Below, in pieces: positions 1 through 9,139 of a stretch of 64,000 nucleotides of DNA. Under the pieces are notes generated by a model that was given only the letters and a program-made list of their open reading frames with translations, ran no database searches and was not told where the DNA came from. The position numbers and the translations under genes are program-made. Origin of the DNA: an uncultured Christensenellaceae bacterium. Its GTDB lineage: Bacteria > Bacillota > Clostridia > Christensenellales > Borkfalkiaceae. The stretch covers positions 1-64,000 of the forward strand of contig CAJUOV010000006.1 of NCBI GenBank assembly GCA_910588695.1, in the 5' to 3' direction. Each line of letters begins with the position of its first letter. Positions within the stretch are counted from its first letter, which is position 1.

Positions 1-17
1 GGCTAAGCCTATTTTTA

Positions 18-38
18 ACCACGCGACTATCGCGTGGT
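18..38 (+). terminator. Small hairpin, possible terminator of a gene left of the window
   Basis: Nine-base arms ACCACGCGA and TCGCGTGGT enclose a 3-base loop and are followed on the plus strand by a moderately T-rich stretch. It may end a plus-strand gene outside the window. The U-tract is weak. Confidence 0.35.
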
Positions 39-47
39 ATTCTTTAT

Positions 48-80
48 ACAAAAAACCCGCGCGGCAGAACGCCGCGCGGG
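48..80 (-). terminator. Rho-independent terminator of the glycan operon
   Basis: Read on the minus strand, arms CCCGCGCGGC and GCCGCGCGGG enclose a 5-base loop and are followed by a run of T. It lies 26 bases after the stop of the 1378-residue lipoprotein gene and probably ends the minus-strand operon that starts near position 10970. Confidence 0.8.
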
Positions 81-105
81 GCACAGACAGAATCTTGCGA
101 GATAC

Positions 106-3100
106 TCACGCGCCGGTATCTTTTGAATCGATTCCGTTTTCGTGGATTCCGTATGAATTGCAGTTGTCTTTCCAGACCATTCTGCCGTCTTGACTGATCT
201 GTTGCGCAGTACCGAAATCCCCCGTCTCTTCCGGCATAAAGCTCATGAAATCGACAAACGCATAAGGTCCGTCCGCACTTCCCGCATTGTTCGCAAAACC
301 GATATGGAGAAAATACTCTATCTTGTAACGGTGCGGCGCGCTTTCGCCCAAATCGGTGATTTTGAAACTGTAAACAATGCCATTTACATTCGTCTCGCTG
401 TTGATGTAATAGGTGCCGTCGAGGAAACACGCGACAAACGTACCGCCCCAACCGAAACCGAAATCATTGTTGAATATCTTTAATTCAAAGTGCGTATTCC
501 CCCAGTTGTCGCCGTCCGTTTTGACACGGTCGACAAACTGCACCATGTTCAGATATAAACCGTCGTCCGTGGCAAAAGCACGATAGTCGAATCTGTTCTG
601 CGCTTCCGAACGGAACTGACAGTCCTCCCACGCCGTCCAGGGAACCGCTTCGAGCAAGCCCGACTGACGCGTATCGATCCCGTTTTTATGAATGCCGTAG
701 GAATGACATTTATCTGTCCAGACCATTCTGCCGTCTTTGTTCATTTGTTCCGCCCCGTCGCCGTAGCCCGTCGTCTCATTCGGCGCAAAGCTCATAAATT
801 TCACCGATGCATACGGTTCGTCCGTATTGGCGAATCCGTTCCCGAAACCAATGAAAATTTCGTAGGAAATTTTATAGCGATAGACGCCTCCTGTCTCCTC
901 GACAGCGGTAACGCGGTACTCGATCCCCGTCACGTCCGTCTGATTGTTGATGTAATAGGTCCCGTCGAGGAAGCATGCGACAAAGGTATCCGCCTGCATT
1001 CCCCATTGCTTTCCGCCGCCGAAATTGTGATTCCATATCTGCATTTCGACATGCGTGTTCGCCCAGTTGTCGCCGTTGAGTTTTACGCTGTCGACGTATT
1101 GCACCATATTCAGGTACAACCCGTTTTCCGCCGCATATCCGCGGTAGTCGTAGCGCGCCTGCGATGAAGAGCGCACCGTGCCCTCCGCGCCCCATTCGGG
1201 CGGCGTTGCATTGCCGAGCAAACTTTCGCCTAACGCGCTTTTGATCGCGGGAACGAAATGCAGTCTGTATGCGTATTCCGTCGGGTGCAGCCCGTCGGTA
1301 AAGAGCGAAACAACGGGTTTGCCGAACATGAGGAAGGAATCCTCCACGTCGAGATAGATAAAGTTTTCGTCGTCCGCGCATATGGTTCTGAAATTCTCGT
1401 TCAGATCGACGACCATTTTATGCATTCCCTGATTTTCCGTATTCACGCAGTGGCTGACCGCTAAGACAAGGAACTTCGTTTTCGGAAGTTTCGCCTTCGC
1501 GTCGGCAAGGAATTTCGCAAGATTCTCGCTTGCCGCCCGCACGCCTTCGTTCTGAATCCAGAAGAGATCGTTTACGCCGATTCCGATGATCACAGTCTTG
1601 GGCTCGTATGCGGCGACGCTGTCGACAAGCGGGTTCCAGTGCGAAGTATGCGAGCCGGAGATCGCCATATTGTATACGCTTCCGATCCCGTCGATTCCGC
1701 TCAGATCGTCCGCATAGTTATGCCACAGCTCCATATAAGAATGACCGAGAATGAGCGTGTCGACCCTTCTGTCCGCAACGCTGTTGTTAACCTCCGACGA
1801 ATGGAACTTATTGCCCGCAACGTCGCTCGCAAATCCGATCCCGCCGCCCGCGCTCTCGCCGATAAAGTAGAGCGTATTCCAGAACGTGCAATAGTATTTT
1901 CCGCCCGTAAGTTCCACCTTCATCGGATAGGAAGTCATCTTCTCGAAACTTGCGGAGAGATAATTCGTCGTCGCGCTCTTCTGTCCGTTTACGACTTTCA
2001 AGATCCCCACTTCCCACTTGGCGCGGTCGACGAAGAAGAAGTTATAATTGTTTTCGTCCGTATAGCCGAATACAAGCCCGAGCCTGCCGTCCGAAGCGCT
2101 GACGGCTTGCGCCGTATACGTTCCCTCGCTCAACGCCGTATTCTTTTTGATCGCAAGCGTATTCGCGGCGTCGGTTAAGAGCGCGCCCTCGGAAGTTCTG
2201 ATCCTGCCCGTAACCGCTTCCCAATCCGAGTATGCGTCGGAACCGTGCGGATAGTCGCCCGTGTCTTTTCCGTCGATTCCCGCAGCATGGAAAGTATACG
2301 ATTTGCAGTTGTCCGTCCAGAGCTCGCGGTTGCCGTCCTTTGTGATTTTAACCGCCTTTTCGTAGCCCTCGTCCGTTTCGTTCGGCGTAAAGCTCATGAT
2401 CTGCACGAACGCGTAAGGTCCGTCTTGGGAATTTTCGAGATTGTTATCGAACTCGATGAAAATTTCGTAAGAAATCACGTAGCGGAAATCTGCTTCCGCG
2501 CCCCGATCGGCGACCGTGACCTGATTCACGATTTTTTTGACGTTGTCCTCTTTGTTGATGAAATAACTGCCGTTTCCGAAGAACGCAAAGTAAGTTCCGC
2601 CGAATCCCCAGCCGATATTGTGCTGCCAGATTTCGAGCTCGATATGAATCGAAGAATCCCAGTTGCTGCCGCGCACATAGTTGTCGACGTACTGCTCCAC
2701 GTTGAGATACAAGCCGTTGTCCGCGGCTTTCCCGCGGAAATTATAACGTTCTTTTGCGTCCGCCTGCACCGCGCAATTCTCCCACGCCGTCCATTCGGGG
2801 AAATCGTAATGCGTTTTTACGGGAATACCCGCCTCGCCGACTTCGAAATATTCGTTCGGATTCTGCGGAAAATGTCCGTCCTCCCACAGCCAATCCTGCG
2901 CCTCCATATTGCCGTCCGAACCCATTCTGTCGAGAATACAAGCTCTTTCGTTGGGGGTCTTGACCGCCCAGCCGAACGCAAGCGCAACGGGTTTTTCGGT
3001 AAAACCCAGCGACGAATAGGGAATCATGACTTCGTAGACGTATTCGTAGCGATAGTTGAACGCGCTCTCCGCTTCTTCGAGCGTGTTCACCCCGACGTTC

Positions 3101-4242
3101 GCGAACGCCGCGCGGCGGAAAGGAATATAGTCGTTTACGCCGCTCTTCGCGATGTCCGTTTCGACTCCGCCGTCCACGTCGATCCCCACGCGCAAAATTC
3201 CGTCGCGGAATACGCTGCTGCCGCCCGTTCCCGCGCCGTCGATCAGAAATTCGATCCCGTCGTTATTCCAGATCGAATCGTTATGACGCGTACAGACTTT
3301 ATCTTTGACCGTCGCAAGAAAATACACGCCGTCGTCTCCCAGCCTTGCTTTGAGATTTGCGCGTTCGGTCGCGGAGGAAAGTTCGTTTTTTTCGTTCACT
3401 TCCCGCAACAAGAGGGTATCGCCCGTATAAAACCCGTCGTTTTTATCTGCGGTCAGCTCTTTTCGGGGAGCGGCGGAAAGACCGATGTCCTTAAACCCCG
3501 CCCGGTCTGCCCTCGCATAGCCGGAAGGATCGGCGTGCCCCATCCCCTTCACGGTGAACCATGTGCGCGAAGTATCCTCGCGGTTATCCACGTTGACGAA
3601 CGCGGGCATCACGCCTATTTCCTCGGGCTTTTCGCTCAACCCGAACGCGCCCCAAGGAATAAACGCCTCCGTGGAATAACCCGTCGCGCCGTTCTTTACG
3701 TTCATTTCTCCGTTCACCTTTGCTGCGGTTTTCAAGGGGAAATAGCCGCGCGCCCACGGATACCCGCCCGTTCTGCGCCCGAACCAAGTCTGGTTTTCCC
3801 CGAGCGCGTTCACTCTGACTTGCAGACAGTCGCCGCGCGTCTTAACGGAAGCGTTGAGCGCCGCGTTCGAGAGTGTGGTCGCTGGATCGGGATCGAGGTA
3901 GTACTCGATCGAATCGTTTTCGTGAAAAGCGCGGTCGGAAGCATAGTAGACGTTTTTATCGTCCGCCTCCGAATAAAGATACAGCCCGTTCTCGCCGAGG
4001 TGCGTCCATGTCGTAACGGTAATCCCCGTTCGCGGCTCGATAAAGGAAAGACTGTTTTCGCCGTACATCGCTTCTTTCACGCCGTCGATTTCGGTATTTT
4101 CGTCCAGAACGACGGGCGCGTCGTAAACGGGCGTTTTCGGTTCTTCTTTTTCGGGATGTTTCGCTGTCGCGCTCACGCCGCAGGCGGTCAGCGCGCATGC
4201 AAGCGACAGAACGGATAATGCCGCAATCAATTTCTTTTTCAT
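106..4242 (-). CDS. Giant surface lipoprotein with SGNH esterase-like and carbohydrate-binding modules
   Basis: A 1378-residue protein with a lipoprotein signal peptide (lipobox LTAC, Cys21), so probably anchored on the outer face of the membrane. Residues about 40-230 and 260-470 resemble CBM9/DOMON-type carbohydrate-binding domains. A module of about 150 residues (hallmarks W-AWE, GLYLN-VQ-VD, YYIN) occurs three times, near residues 485-660, 1020-1190 and 1200-1378. Residues about 828-1010 form an SGNH/GDSL-type hydrolase: GHSYM with the nucleophile Ser, GVND, and DGLHP with the catalytic Asp/His. Inferred role: deacylation of a bound polysaccharide. It is the last gene of the operon that also encodes GH43, GH127-like and ABC import proteins, 20 bases after GH43. 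The substrate cannot be read from sequence. Confidence 0.8.
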   Translation of the reverse strand: MKKKLIAALSVLSLACALTACGVSATAKHPEKEEPKTPVYDAPVVLDENTEIDGVKEAMYGENSLSFIEPRTGITVTTWTHLGENGLYLYSEADDKNVYYASDRAFHENDSIEYYLDPDPATTLSNAALNASVKTRGDCLQVRVNALGENQTWFGRRTGGYPWARGYFPLKTAAKVNGEMNVKNGATGYSTEAFIPWGAFGLSEKPEEIGVMPAFVNVDNREDTSRTWFTVKGMGHADPSGYARADRAGFKDIGLSAAPRKELTADKNDGFYTGDTLLLREVNEKNELSSATERANLKARLGDDGVYFLATVKDKVCTRHNDSIWNNDGIEFLIDGAGTGGSSVFRDGILRVGIDVDGGVETDIAKSGVNDYIPFRRAAFANVGVNTLEEAESAFNYRYEYVYEVMIPYSSLGFTEKPVALAFGWAVKTPNERACILDRMGSDGNMEAQDWLWEDGHFPQNPNEYFEVGEAGIPVKTHYDFPEWTAWENCAVQADAKERYNFRGKAADNGLYLNVEQYVDNYVRGSNWDSSIHIELEIWQHNIGWGFGGTYFAFFGNGSYFINKEDNVKKIVNQVTVADRGAEADFRYVISYEIFIEFDNNLENSQDGPYAFVQIMSFTPNETDEGYEKAVKITKDGNRELWTDNCKSYTFHAAGIDGKDTGDYPHGSDAYSDWEAVTGRIRTSEGALLTDAANTLAIKKNTALSEGTYTAQAVSASDGRLGLVFGYTDENNYNFFFVDRAKWEVGILKVVNGQKSATTNYLSASFEKMTSYPMKVELTGGKYYCTFWNTLYFIGESAGGGIGFASDVAGNKFHSSEVNNSVADRRVDTLILGHSYMELWHNYADDLSGIDGIGSVYNMAISGSHTSHWNPLVDSVAAYEPKTVIIGIGVNDLFWIQNEGVRAASENLAKFLADAKAKLPKTKFLVLAVSHCVNTENQGMHKMVVDLNENFRTICADDENFIYLDVEDSFLMFGKPVVSLFTDGLHPTEYAYRLHFVPAIKSALGESLLGNATPPEWGAEGTVRSSSQARYDYRGYAAENGLYLNMVQYVDSVKLNGDNWANTHVEMQIWNHNFGGGKQWGMQADTFVACFLDGTYYINNQTDVTGIEYRVTAVEETGGVYRYKISYEIFIGFGNGFANTDEPYASVKFMSFAPNETTGYGDGAEQMNKDGRMVWTDKCHSYGIHKNGIDTRQSGLLEAVPWTAWEDCQFRSEAQNRFDYRAFATDDGLYLNMVQFVDRVKTDGDNWGNTHFELKIFNNDFGFGWGGTFVACFLDGTYYINSETNVNGIVYSFKITDLGESAPHRYKIEYFLHIGFANNAGSADGPYAFVDFMSFMPEETGDFGTAQQISQDGRMVWKDNCNSYGIHENGIDSKDTGA

Positions 4243-4262
4243 AACTTTACCCCACTTCTGTT

Positions 4263-5780
4263 TTATTTGCCGAGTATCACGATCTCGCTCGCCGCAGTTC
4301 CTTTGGGAAACGTGATCCGCACTTCCGCAGTCTCCGTCTCCGCAAAGGAAACCGCGATCCCGCTCCCCGGAATTTTGATCTCGTAATCGTATTCGTCGAC
4401 ATAGCGGTTGCTTTCGCTGAATCGAACGCCCGCATACTTGTCTTCGCCGATTGCAATATCCGCTTTTTCCGCCGAGAGCGCGTAATCCGCGCTGTCATAG
4501 ACGAGTATCCCTTTGATTTTTCTCGACTCCGCAAAGCGGAACACAACCGTTGTCTCCGAATCGAACTTAACTTCGTTCAACCCTCCCGCGTCCGTCGCAA
4601 AATAATTGACGATCCCGTCCGATAAACAGGCAAACGCCCTTTCGACTTCCGCTTCCGCGGTAATATCGCGGTACTGCGAACAACCCGAAGGCAGCGGCTG
4701 CGCCGTGGAAGAAGGTCCGTTCAGAACAACTTTTCCGTTCCCGTCGAAAGCGAGTTTATCGAAGCAGATTTTTCTTACGTCGCCGCCGTTTACCGCGTCG
4801 ATATGCGAATGGTACGCCATCCACAGTTCTCTTCCGTCGGGTGACGGAAACACGCTGCAATGCCCCGTGCCCGAGATAAAATTCCAATCGGGACTCGCCT
4901 GCAAGACGGGATTGTATTCCGCTTTCGCATAAGGTCCGAGCGGAGAATCCGCCGTAGCGACTCCGATTCCGTAAACGCTGTTTTTATAAAAATTTGCAGA
5001 ATAGAAAAGATAGTATTTTTCGTTCCGTTTCAGTACGAAAGGCGCTTCGTTCCATTTATATTCTTTCTTGGGATTCTCCCAATCCTGCGAGGGCGCAACG
5101 AGCGCGTTTTCCGTGAGCGTTCCCTCTTTCACCGTGATCATGTCGCTTTCGAGCTCGCACCCGTACACCGACGAAGTGCGTTCGACCTGATCTTTGGAGA
5201 AATACAGATAGATCCTGCCGCCGTCGATGAACGGGCTCGGATCGATCGCTGGAAAACCGAAATCGAACGGACACTTCGTGCGGGATAAAGTCTTTCCGCC
5301 GAACGTTCCCTCGATCTCGTGAAAGGGTCCCGCGGGAGAAGCCGAAGTCGCAAGCCCCACTTTCATTCCTCCGCCGTTGAGATCGTTTCCCGAGTAGTAC
5401 ATATAATATACGCCGTCTTTTTCAATGACCTCGGGAGCCCAGAGAGAGTTCACCGCCCAAGCGTCGCGCGCGGGCGTAAACACGGGACCGAGCGCTTCCC
5501 AATCGGAAAGATTTTTCGACTTCCAGCCCTGAATATAGCTGCAATCCCCGTCCGCATATGCGTTTGTCGCATACAAATAAAAGGTGTCGCCCACCGTAAT
5601 GACAGAAGGGTCCGCCGCCTGCACTTCTCCCTCGTTGAGAAAGTACAGCTCTTTATCGTACCCCCCCCCTGCCGCGTCCGAGCTGTCGACGTATTCGAGC
5701 GGCGTGCCGCAAGCGGCAAACGAAACCGACGCGCCGACGAACGCAAACGCCGCCAACATTGTTCTGCATAATTTTTTCAT
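4263..5780 (-). CDS. GH43-family glycoside hydrolase, lipoprotein
   Basis: A 505-residue protein with a lipoprotein signal peptide (SFAACG). The five-bladed propeller motifs of GH43 are visible: ADPSVI with the catalytic base Asp near the N-terminus, AIDPSPF with the central Asp, NEAPFV with the likely acid Glu, and GTGHCSVF. About 130 C-terminal residues form an accessory beta-rich domain. GH43 enzymes are typically arabinanases, arabinofuranosidases or xylosidases. The neighbouring GH127-like enzyme makes an arabinose-containing substrate most likely. It lies directly downstream of two sugar ABC permeases, suggesting surface hydrolysis feeding import. Confidence 0.85.
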   Translation of the reverse strand: MKKLCRTMLAAFAFVGASVSFAACGTPLEYVDSSDAAGGGYDKELYFLNEGEVQAADPSVITVGDTFYLYATNAYADGDCSYIQGWKSKNLSDWEALGPVFTPARDAWAVNSLWAPEVIEKDGVYYMYYSGNDLNGGGMKVGLATSASPAGPFHEIEGTFGGKTLSRTKCPFDFGFPAIDPSPFIDGGRIYLYFSKDQVERTSSVYGCELESDMITVKEGTLTENALVAPSQDWENPKKEYKWNEAPFVLKRNEKYYLFYSANFYKNSVYGIGVATADSPLGPYAKAEYNPVLQASPDWNFISGTGHCSVFPSPDGRELWMAYHSHIDAVNGGDVRKICFDKLAFDGNGKVVLNGPSSTAQPLPSGCSQYRDITAEAEVERAFACLSDGIVNYFATDAGGLNEVKFDSETTVVFRFAESRKIKGILVYDSADYALSAEKADIAIGEDKYAGVRFSESNRYVDEYDYEIKIPGSGIAVSFAETETAEVRITFPKGTAASEIVILGK

Positions 5781-5795
5781 AACTTCCTCCTTTTT

Positions 5796-6641
5796 TTATT
5801 CTTTCAGTCCCGTGCTGGCAATTCCTTCGATCAGCTGCTTTTGCGCAACGAAATAGAGCACGAGCATGGGGATCATGGTGATCACGCAGCACGCCATGAT
5901 CTTGGGCCAGTTGCTCTCCGCACTGCCCGTCATCAACCTTAACACAAGCTGCAAGGTGTATTTCGATTCGGTATTGAGATAGAGCATAGGTCCGAAATAG
6001 TCGTTATATCCCGCAATGAACCAAAGAACCATCTGCGCGATGATCGCGGGCTTTGCAAGCGGAATCATAATACGGATAAACGAGCCGAACTTTCCGAGCC
6101 CGTCGATCTCCGCGGCTTCCAGCATCTCGTTGGGAATGGTGTAAAAATACTGCCGCAGAAAGAATGTGCAGGCGACCGTTCCAAAGGCATTCGGGATCAT
6201 GAGCGGCAGAAAGCTGTCCGTCCAGCCGATCCAGTCGTATACGATGTAGGCGGGCGTCATGGTGATCACGCCGGGGAGCATCATCGAAAACATCAGAACG
6301 GCGAACATCGCGCTCTTCGCGCGGAAGCGCATCTTTGCAAACGCAAACGCCGACAGAAGAGAGGTAAACACCCCGACAAACATGATGGGCAGCACGATCA
6401 GCAACGTATTCCCCAGCCCCGAATAGAGCGACGGCATTTGAAAAACTTCTTTGTATCCCGTAAAATCGATATATCCCCTGAAAAAGCGGAACGGCACTTT
6501 GACCGAATCGATATACGTCTTGAACGAAGTGCTCAATATCACAAAGAACGGCAGCAATACCCCAAGACACCCGAGGGTCAGAAAAGCATAGGCGATTACG
6601 TCGCCGAAGATCTTTTTTCTTCTGTTCGACGCCTTACTCAT
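5796..6641 (-). CDS. Carbohydrate ABC transporter permease (MalG/AraQ-like)
   Basis: A 281-residue inner-membrane protein with about six hydrophobic segments. The EAA-type loop near residues 190-215 (EMLEAAEIDGLGKFGSFIRI) identifies the binding-protein-dependent permease family of the CUT1 class, MalG side. Its start overlaps the end of the preceding permease gene by 8 bases, so the two are probably translationally coupled. No ATPase gene is in this operon, so a shared MsmK/UgpC-type ATPase encoded elsewhere is inferred. Confidence 0.9.
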   Translation of the reverse strand: MSKASNRRKKIFGDVIAYAFLTLGCLGVLLPFFVILSTSFKTYIDSVKVPFRFFRGYIDFTGYKEVFQMPSLYSGLGNTLLIVLPIMFVGVFTSLLSAFAFAKMRFRAKSAMFAVLMFSMMLPGVITMTPAYIVYDWIGWTDSFLPLMIPNAFGTVACTFFLRQYFYTIPNEMLEAAEIDGLGKFGSFIRIMIPLAKPAIIAQMVLWFIAGYNDYFGPMLYLNTESKYTLQLVLRLMTGSAESNWPKIMACCVITMIPMLVLYFVAQKQLIEGIASTGLKE

Positions 6642-7551
6642 AATGCACCCACTTCTTGCTCAGCGCAAAATTGACAGACGTAAAGATCATGATGATCATG
6701 CCCACGATCCAGCCCATCGCCGAAGCGTAGCCCATGCCGAAACGCCGTCTGTCCTCGAACGCCGTCTGCCAGACGCGGAATACCATGGTGAGCGTCGTGT
6801 CCTCCGGTCCGCCCGTGGGCGTCATGACCTGAAAATTCGCAAAACTCTGCAACGCTCCGATAAAGCCCATGATCGCAAGATAAAATGTCGTCGGCGAGAC
6901 GAGCGGCAGCGTGATCCTGAAAAAACACTGTACGCCGCTCGCGCCGTCAAGCTGAGCCGCCTCGTAATAAGAACGGTTGATTGCAGAGAGCGCCGCGGTA
7001 TAGAGAATCATGTTGTAACCGAATCCGCTCCACACCCCCAAGACGATCATCACGGGCATCGCCGTTGCGGGATTCCCCATCCAGTTGACCCTGCCGATCC
7101 CTAGCGCGTTTGTCACGTCGTTCAATATTCCGTAATTGTAATCGAGCATCCACTTCCACATCATCGAAGTCGCCACGACCGAACAGACATACGGAATAAA
7201 CAGAATCAGACGGAATACTTTTTTGAACCTGATCCTGCGGTTGAGAAAATTCGCAAAGAGAAGCGCTACGATCATCGAGAGCAGTACGGACGCAAACGAG
7301 TACAAAAAGGTATTGCCGATCGATTTGAAAAAACGCGTGTCTTCGGTAAAAATGCGGACGTAATTCTCGAATCCCACAAATTCGATGTCGGTCAGATCGA
7401 GCGGCTTCACTTTTCCGAAGGAAAGTACGAGGGAGACCGCGAGCGGAATCACCCCGAAGAGAAGAAATCCCACGAGCGGAGAGAGCGCGAAAAGCGTGCC
7501 CTGAATATTTTCTTTTTTCTCCCGCCTGCCCATTTTTCTGCGCGTTTTCAC
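6634..7551 (-). CDS. Carbohydrate ABC transporter permease (MalF/UgpA-like)
   Basis: A 305-residue membrane protein with six predicted helices and the EAA loop (YYEAAQLDGASGVQCFFRIT). It pairs with the MalG-like permease that follows. The start codon is GTG, preceded by GAGGG at 5 bases spacing and beginning just after the TGA of the solute-binding protein gene. Family knowledge gives import of an oligosaccharide; the neighbouring arabinan-type hydrolases suggest arabino-oligosaccharides. Confidence 0.9.
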   Translation of the reverse strand: MKTRRKMGRREKKENIQGTLFALSPLVGFLLFGVIPLAVSLVLSFGKVKPLDLTDIEFVGFENYVRIFTEDTRFFKSIGNTFLYSFASVLLSMIVALLFANFLNRRIRFKKVFRLILFIPYVCSVVATSMMWKWMLDYNYGILNDVTNALGIGRVNWMGNPATAMPVMIVLGVWSGFGYNMILYTAALSAINRSYYEAAQLDGASGVQCFFRITLPLVSPTTFYLAIMGFIGALQSFANFQVMTPTGGPEDTTLTMVFRVWQTAFEDRRRFGMGYASAMGWIVGMIIMIFTSVNFALSKKWVHYE

Positions 7552-7552
7552 G

Positions 7553-9139
7553 TCAGCCCTCGTAATATGCGTCTATGATTTTCTGTGTTTCCGCCGCATG
7601 CGCCTCTTTAAGCTGTTGCAGCGACATCGTTCCGAGCAGCACTTTATCGTTGAGATCGTTCGCCCATTCATTGATCCAGACTTTATTGGGAAGATACCCC
7701 CAGTCGCCCGTTCTCTGATAATACGCCGCGTCTACGAACAGTTTGGAGTTTGCGGGTTTCTTGCCCGTCTGCAAAAACACTTCGCTGTTCGAAAGCTCCA
7801 TCGTATTCGGAATGGTGAAACCCGCCTCCGCGAACGCAGTCTCTCCCCGCTCGCCCGCCATGAATTCGATAAATTTCCATGCCTCGTCTTTCTTTTTGCT
7901 CTTCTGCGGAATCGCATAGGCAAGCGAACCGCTGTGTCCCGCCATGATGCCGTCTTTGTGTTTGGGCAGAGGTGCGACGTCCCAGTCGAAGCCGCCCTCG
8001 TCTTCGGGCGCAATCGTCTTACGGTAGATTCCGACCGCATAGCGGGTGCTGATGAGCATGGCGCACTGTTCGGAGGAGAAGAGCCCGTAATCGGAGTTGG
8101 AATCGGATACGTCGGGTTTGGGCGAAACGCCGTGCTTGACCGAGAGATCGACAAAGTACTGCATTGCCTCGCGCTGGGAGGGAAGTTCGGTGCACTGCGC
8201 CTTCTCAGCCGCCGAGAGCGATCCCTTATCCGAATAGGAAACGATCTCTCCGCCTGCGTACTCCGTTCCGTTCAGCTCAAACGACTCACCTTCTTTGAGA
8301 ATATAATTCTTGCTGTCGTCGAAGAGGGTAAATTCGTATTTTCCGCCCGTCGCAAGCGAGGAGTTCTCGACCCATTCGAGGCAGTCCCCGCCGACCGACC
8401 AGCCGAAGCAGAACCAGTTGATCACATAAATCCCGTAAGGCGTAATACTCATATCGTTCCGCACGGGAGCGGCGGCGTTGGAGGTCAACTTCTGCGAGAG
8501 CGCAAGAAATTCTTCCCAAGTCGTCGCGATCTGATTGTTGAAATAATAAGTTCCGTCTTTTTCGAAATACGCGCTCTTCGTGCCGTATTGCGAAAGCGAT
8601 TCTTCCTCTGTCTCGGAGATACACTCGATCCCCACCGCTTCCATCGCGTCGAGGTTGTAAAAGAGCACCGAAGGGCTGTAATCGCGCATGATCCCGTAGA
8701 GCTCTCCCTCACCGCCCTTGCGCGAATCCACGTCGTAGCGGTAACGGTTTACGCCGTCCTCCCACATCTTGTCAAGATCGATCTCGGTGCTGTTTGCGGC
8801 ATAGTCGTCGAGCGGCGTAATCGCGCCGTCGTCGATCCACTGCTTGATCTCCCCGTCGCCCGCGACGATCACATCCGGCACGTTCTTTCCTCCCAGCACG
8901 TTGTCGATCTTCGTTTCGTAGTCTCCCGACGGAATAGGCGTCATCGAAACTTCGATCGATCCTTTGTTGAGTTCGTTGAACTCCGCAATGAGCGTGCGCA
9001 TGAGCGCCGTCTCCGTCTCGTTCCCCCAAGTGAAGAATTGAAGTTTTTTTACGCTTCCGTCGTCGCCGCAGCCCGCCAAACTCAATACCGCCGCCGCAGA
9101 GAGCGCGAACGACAAAAATCTGCTTCCCGCTTTTTTCAT
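7553..9139 (-). CDS. Extracellular sugar-binding lipoprotein of the ABC importer
   Basis: A 528-residue family-1 type solute-binding protein. The signal peptide ends in lipobox LAGC. The N-lobe motif (FFTWGNETETALM, then FNELNKGSIEVSM) and the C-terminal region WKFIEFMAGERG are typical of CUT1 binding proteins. It would capture oligosaccharides outside the cell and deliver them to the two downstream permeases. Its start overlaps the GH127-like gene by 4 bases (ATGA type). Confidence 0.9.
   Translation of the reverse strand: MKKAGSRFLSFALSAAAVLSLAGCGDDGSVKKLQFFTWGNETETALMRTLIAEFNELNKGSIEVSMTPIPSGDYETKIDNVLGGKNVPDVIVAGDGEIKQWIDDGAITPLDDYAANSTEIDLDKMWEDGVNRYRYDVDSRKGGEGELYGIMRDYSPSVLFYNLDAMEAVGIECISETEEESLSQYGTKSAYFEKDGTYYFNNQIATTWEEFLALSQKLTSNAAAPVRNDMSITPYGIYVINWFCFGWSVGGDCLEWVENSSLATGGKYEFTLFDDSKNYILKEGESFELNGTEYAGGEIVSYSDKGSLSAAEKAQCTELPSQREAMQYFVDLSVKHGVSPKPDVSDSNSDYGLFSSEQCAMLISTRYAVGIYRKTIAPEDEGGFDWDVAPLPKHKDGIMAGHSGSLAYAIPQKSKKKDEAWKFIEFMAGERGETAFAEAGFTIPNTMELSNSEVFLQTGKKPANSKLFVDAAYYQRTGDWGYLPNKVWINEWANDLNDKVLLGTMSLQQLKEAHAAETQKIIDAYYEG

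Noticed and set aside
2245..4218. Long plus-strand frame opposite the giant lipoprotein gene
   Set aside because: It is arginine/valine-rich without motifs and lies fully antisense to a well-supported gene. G/C-rich third positions produce such frames here.
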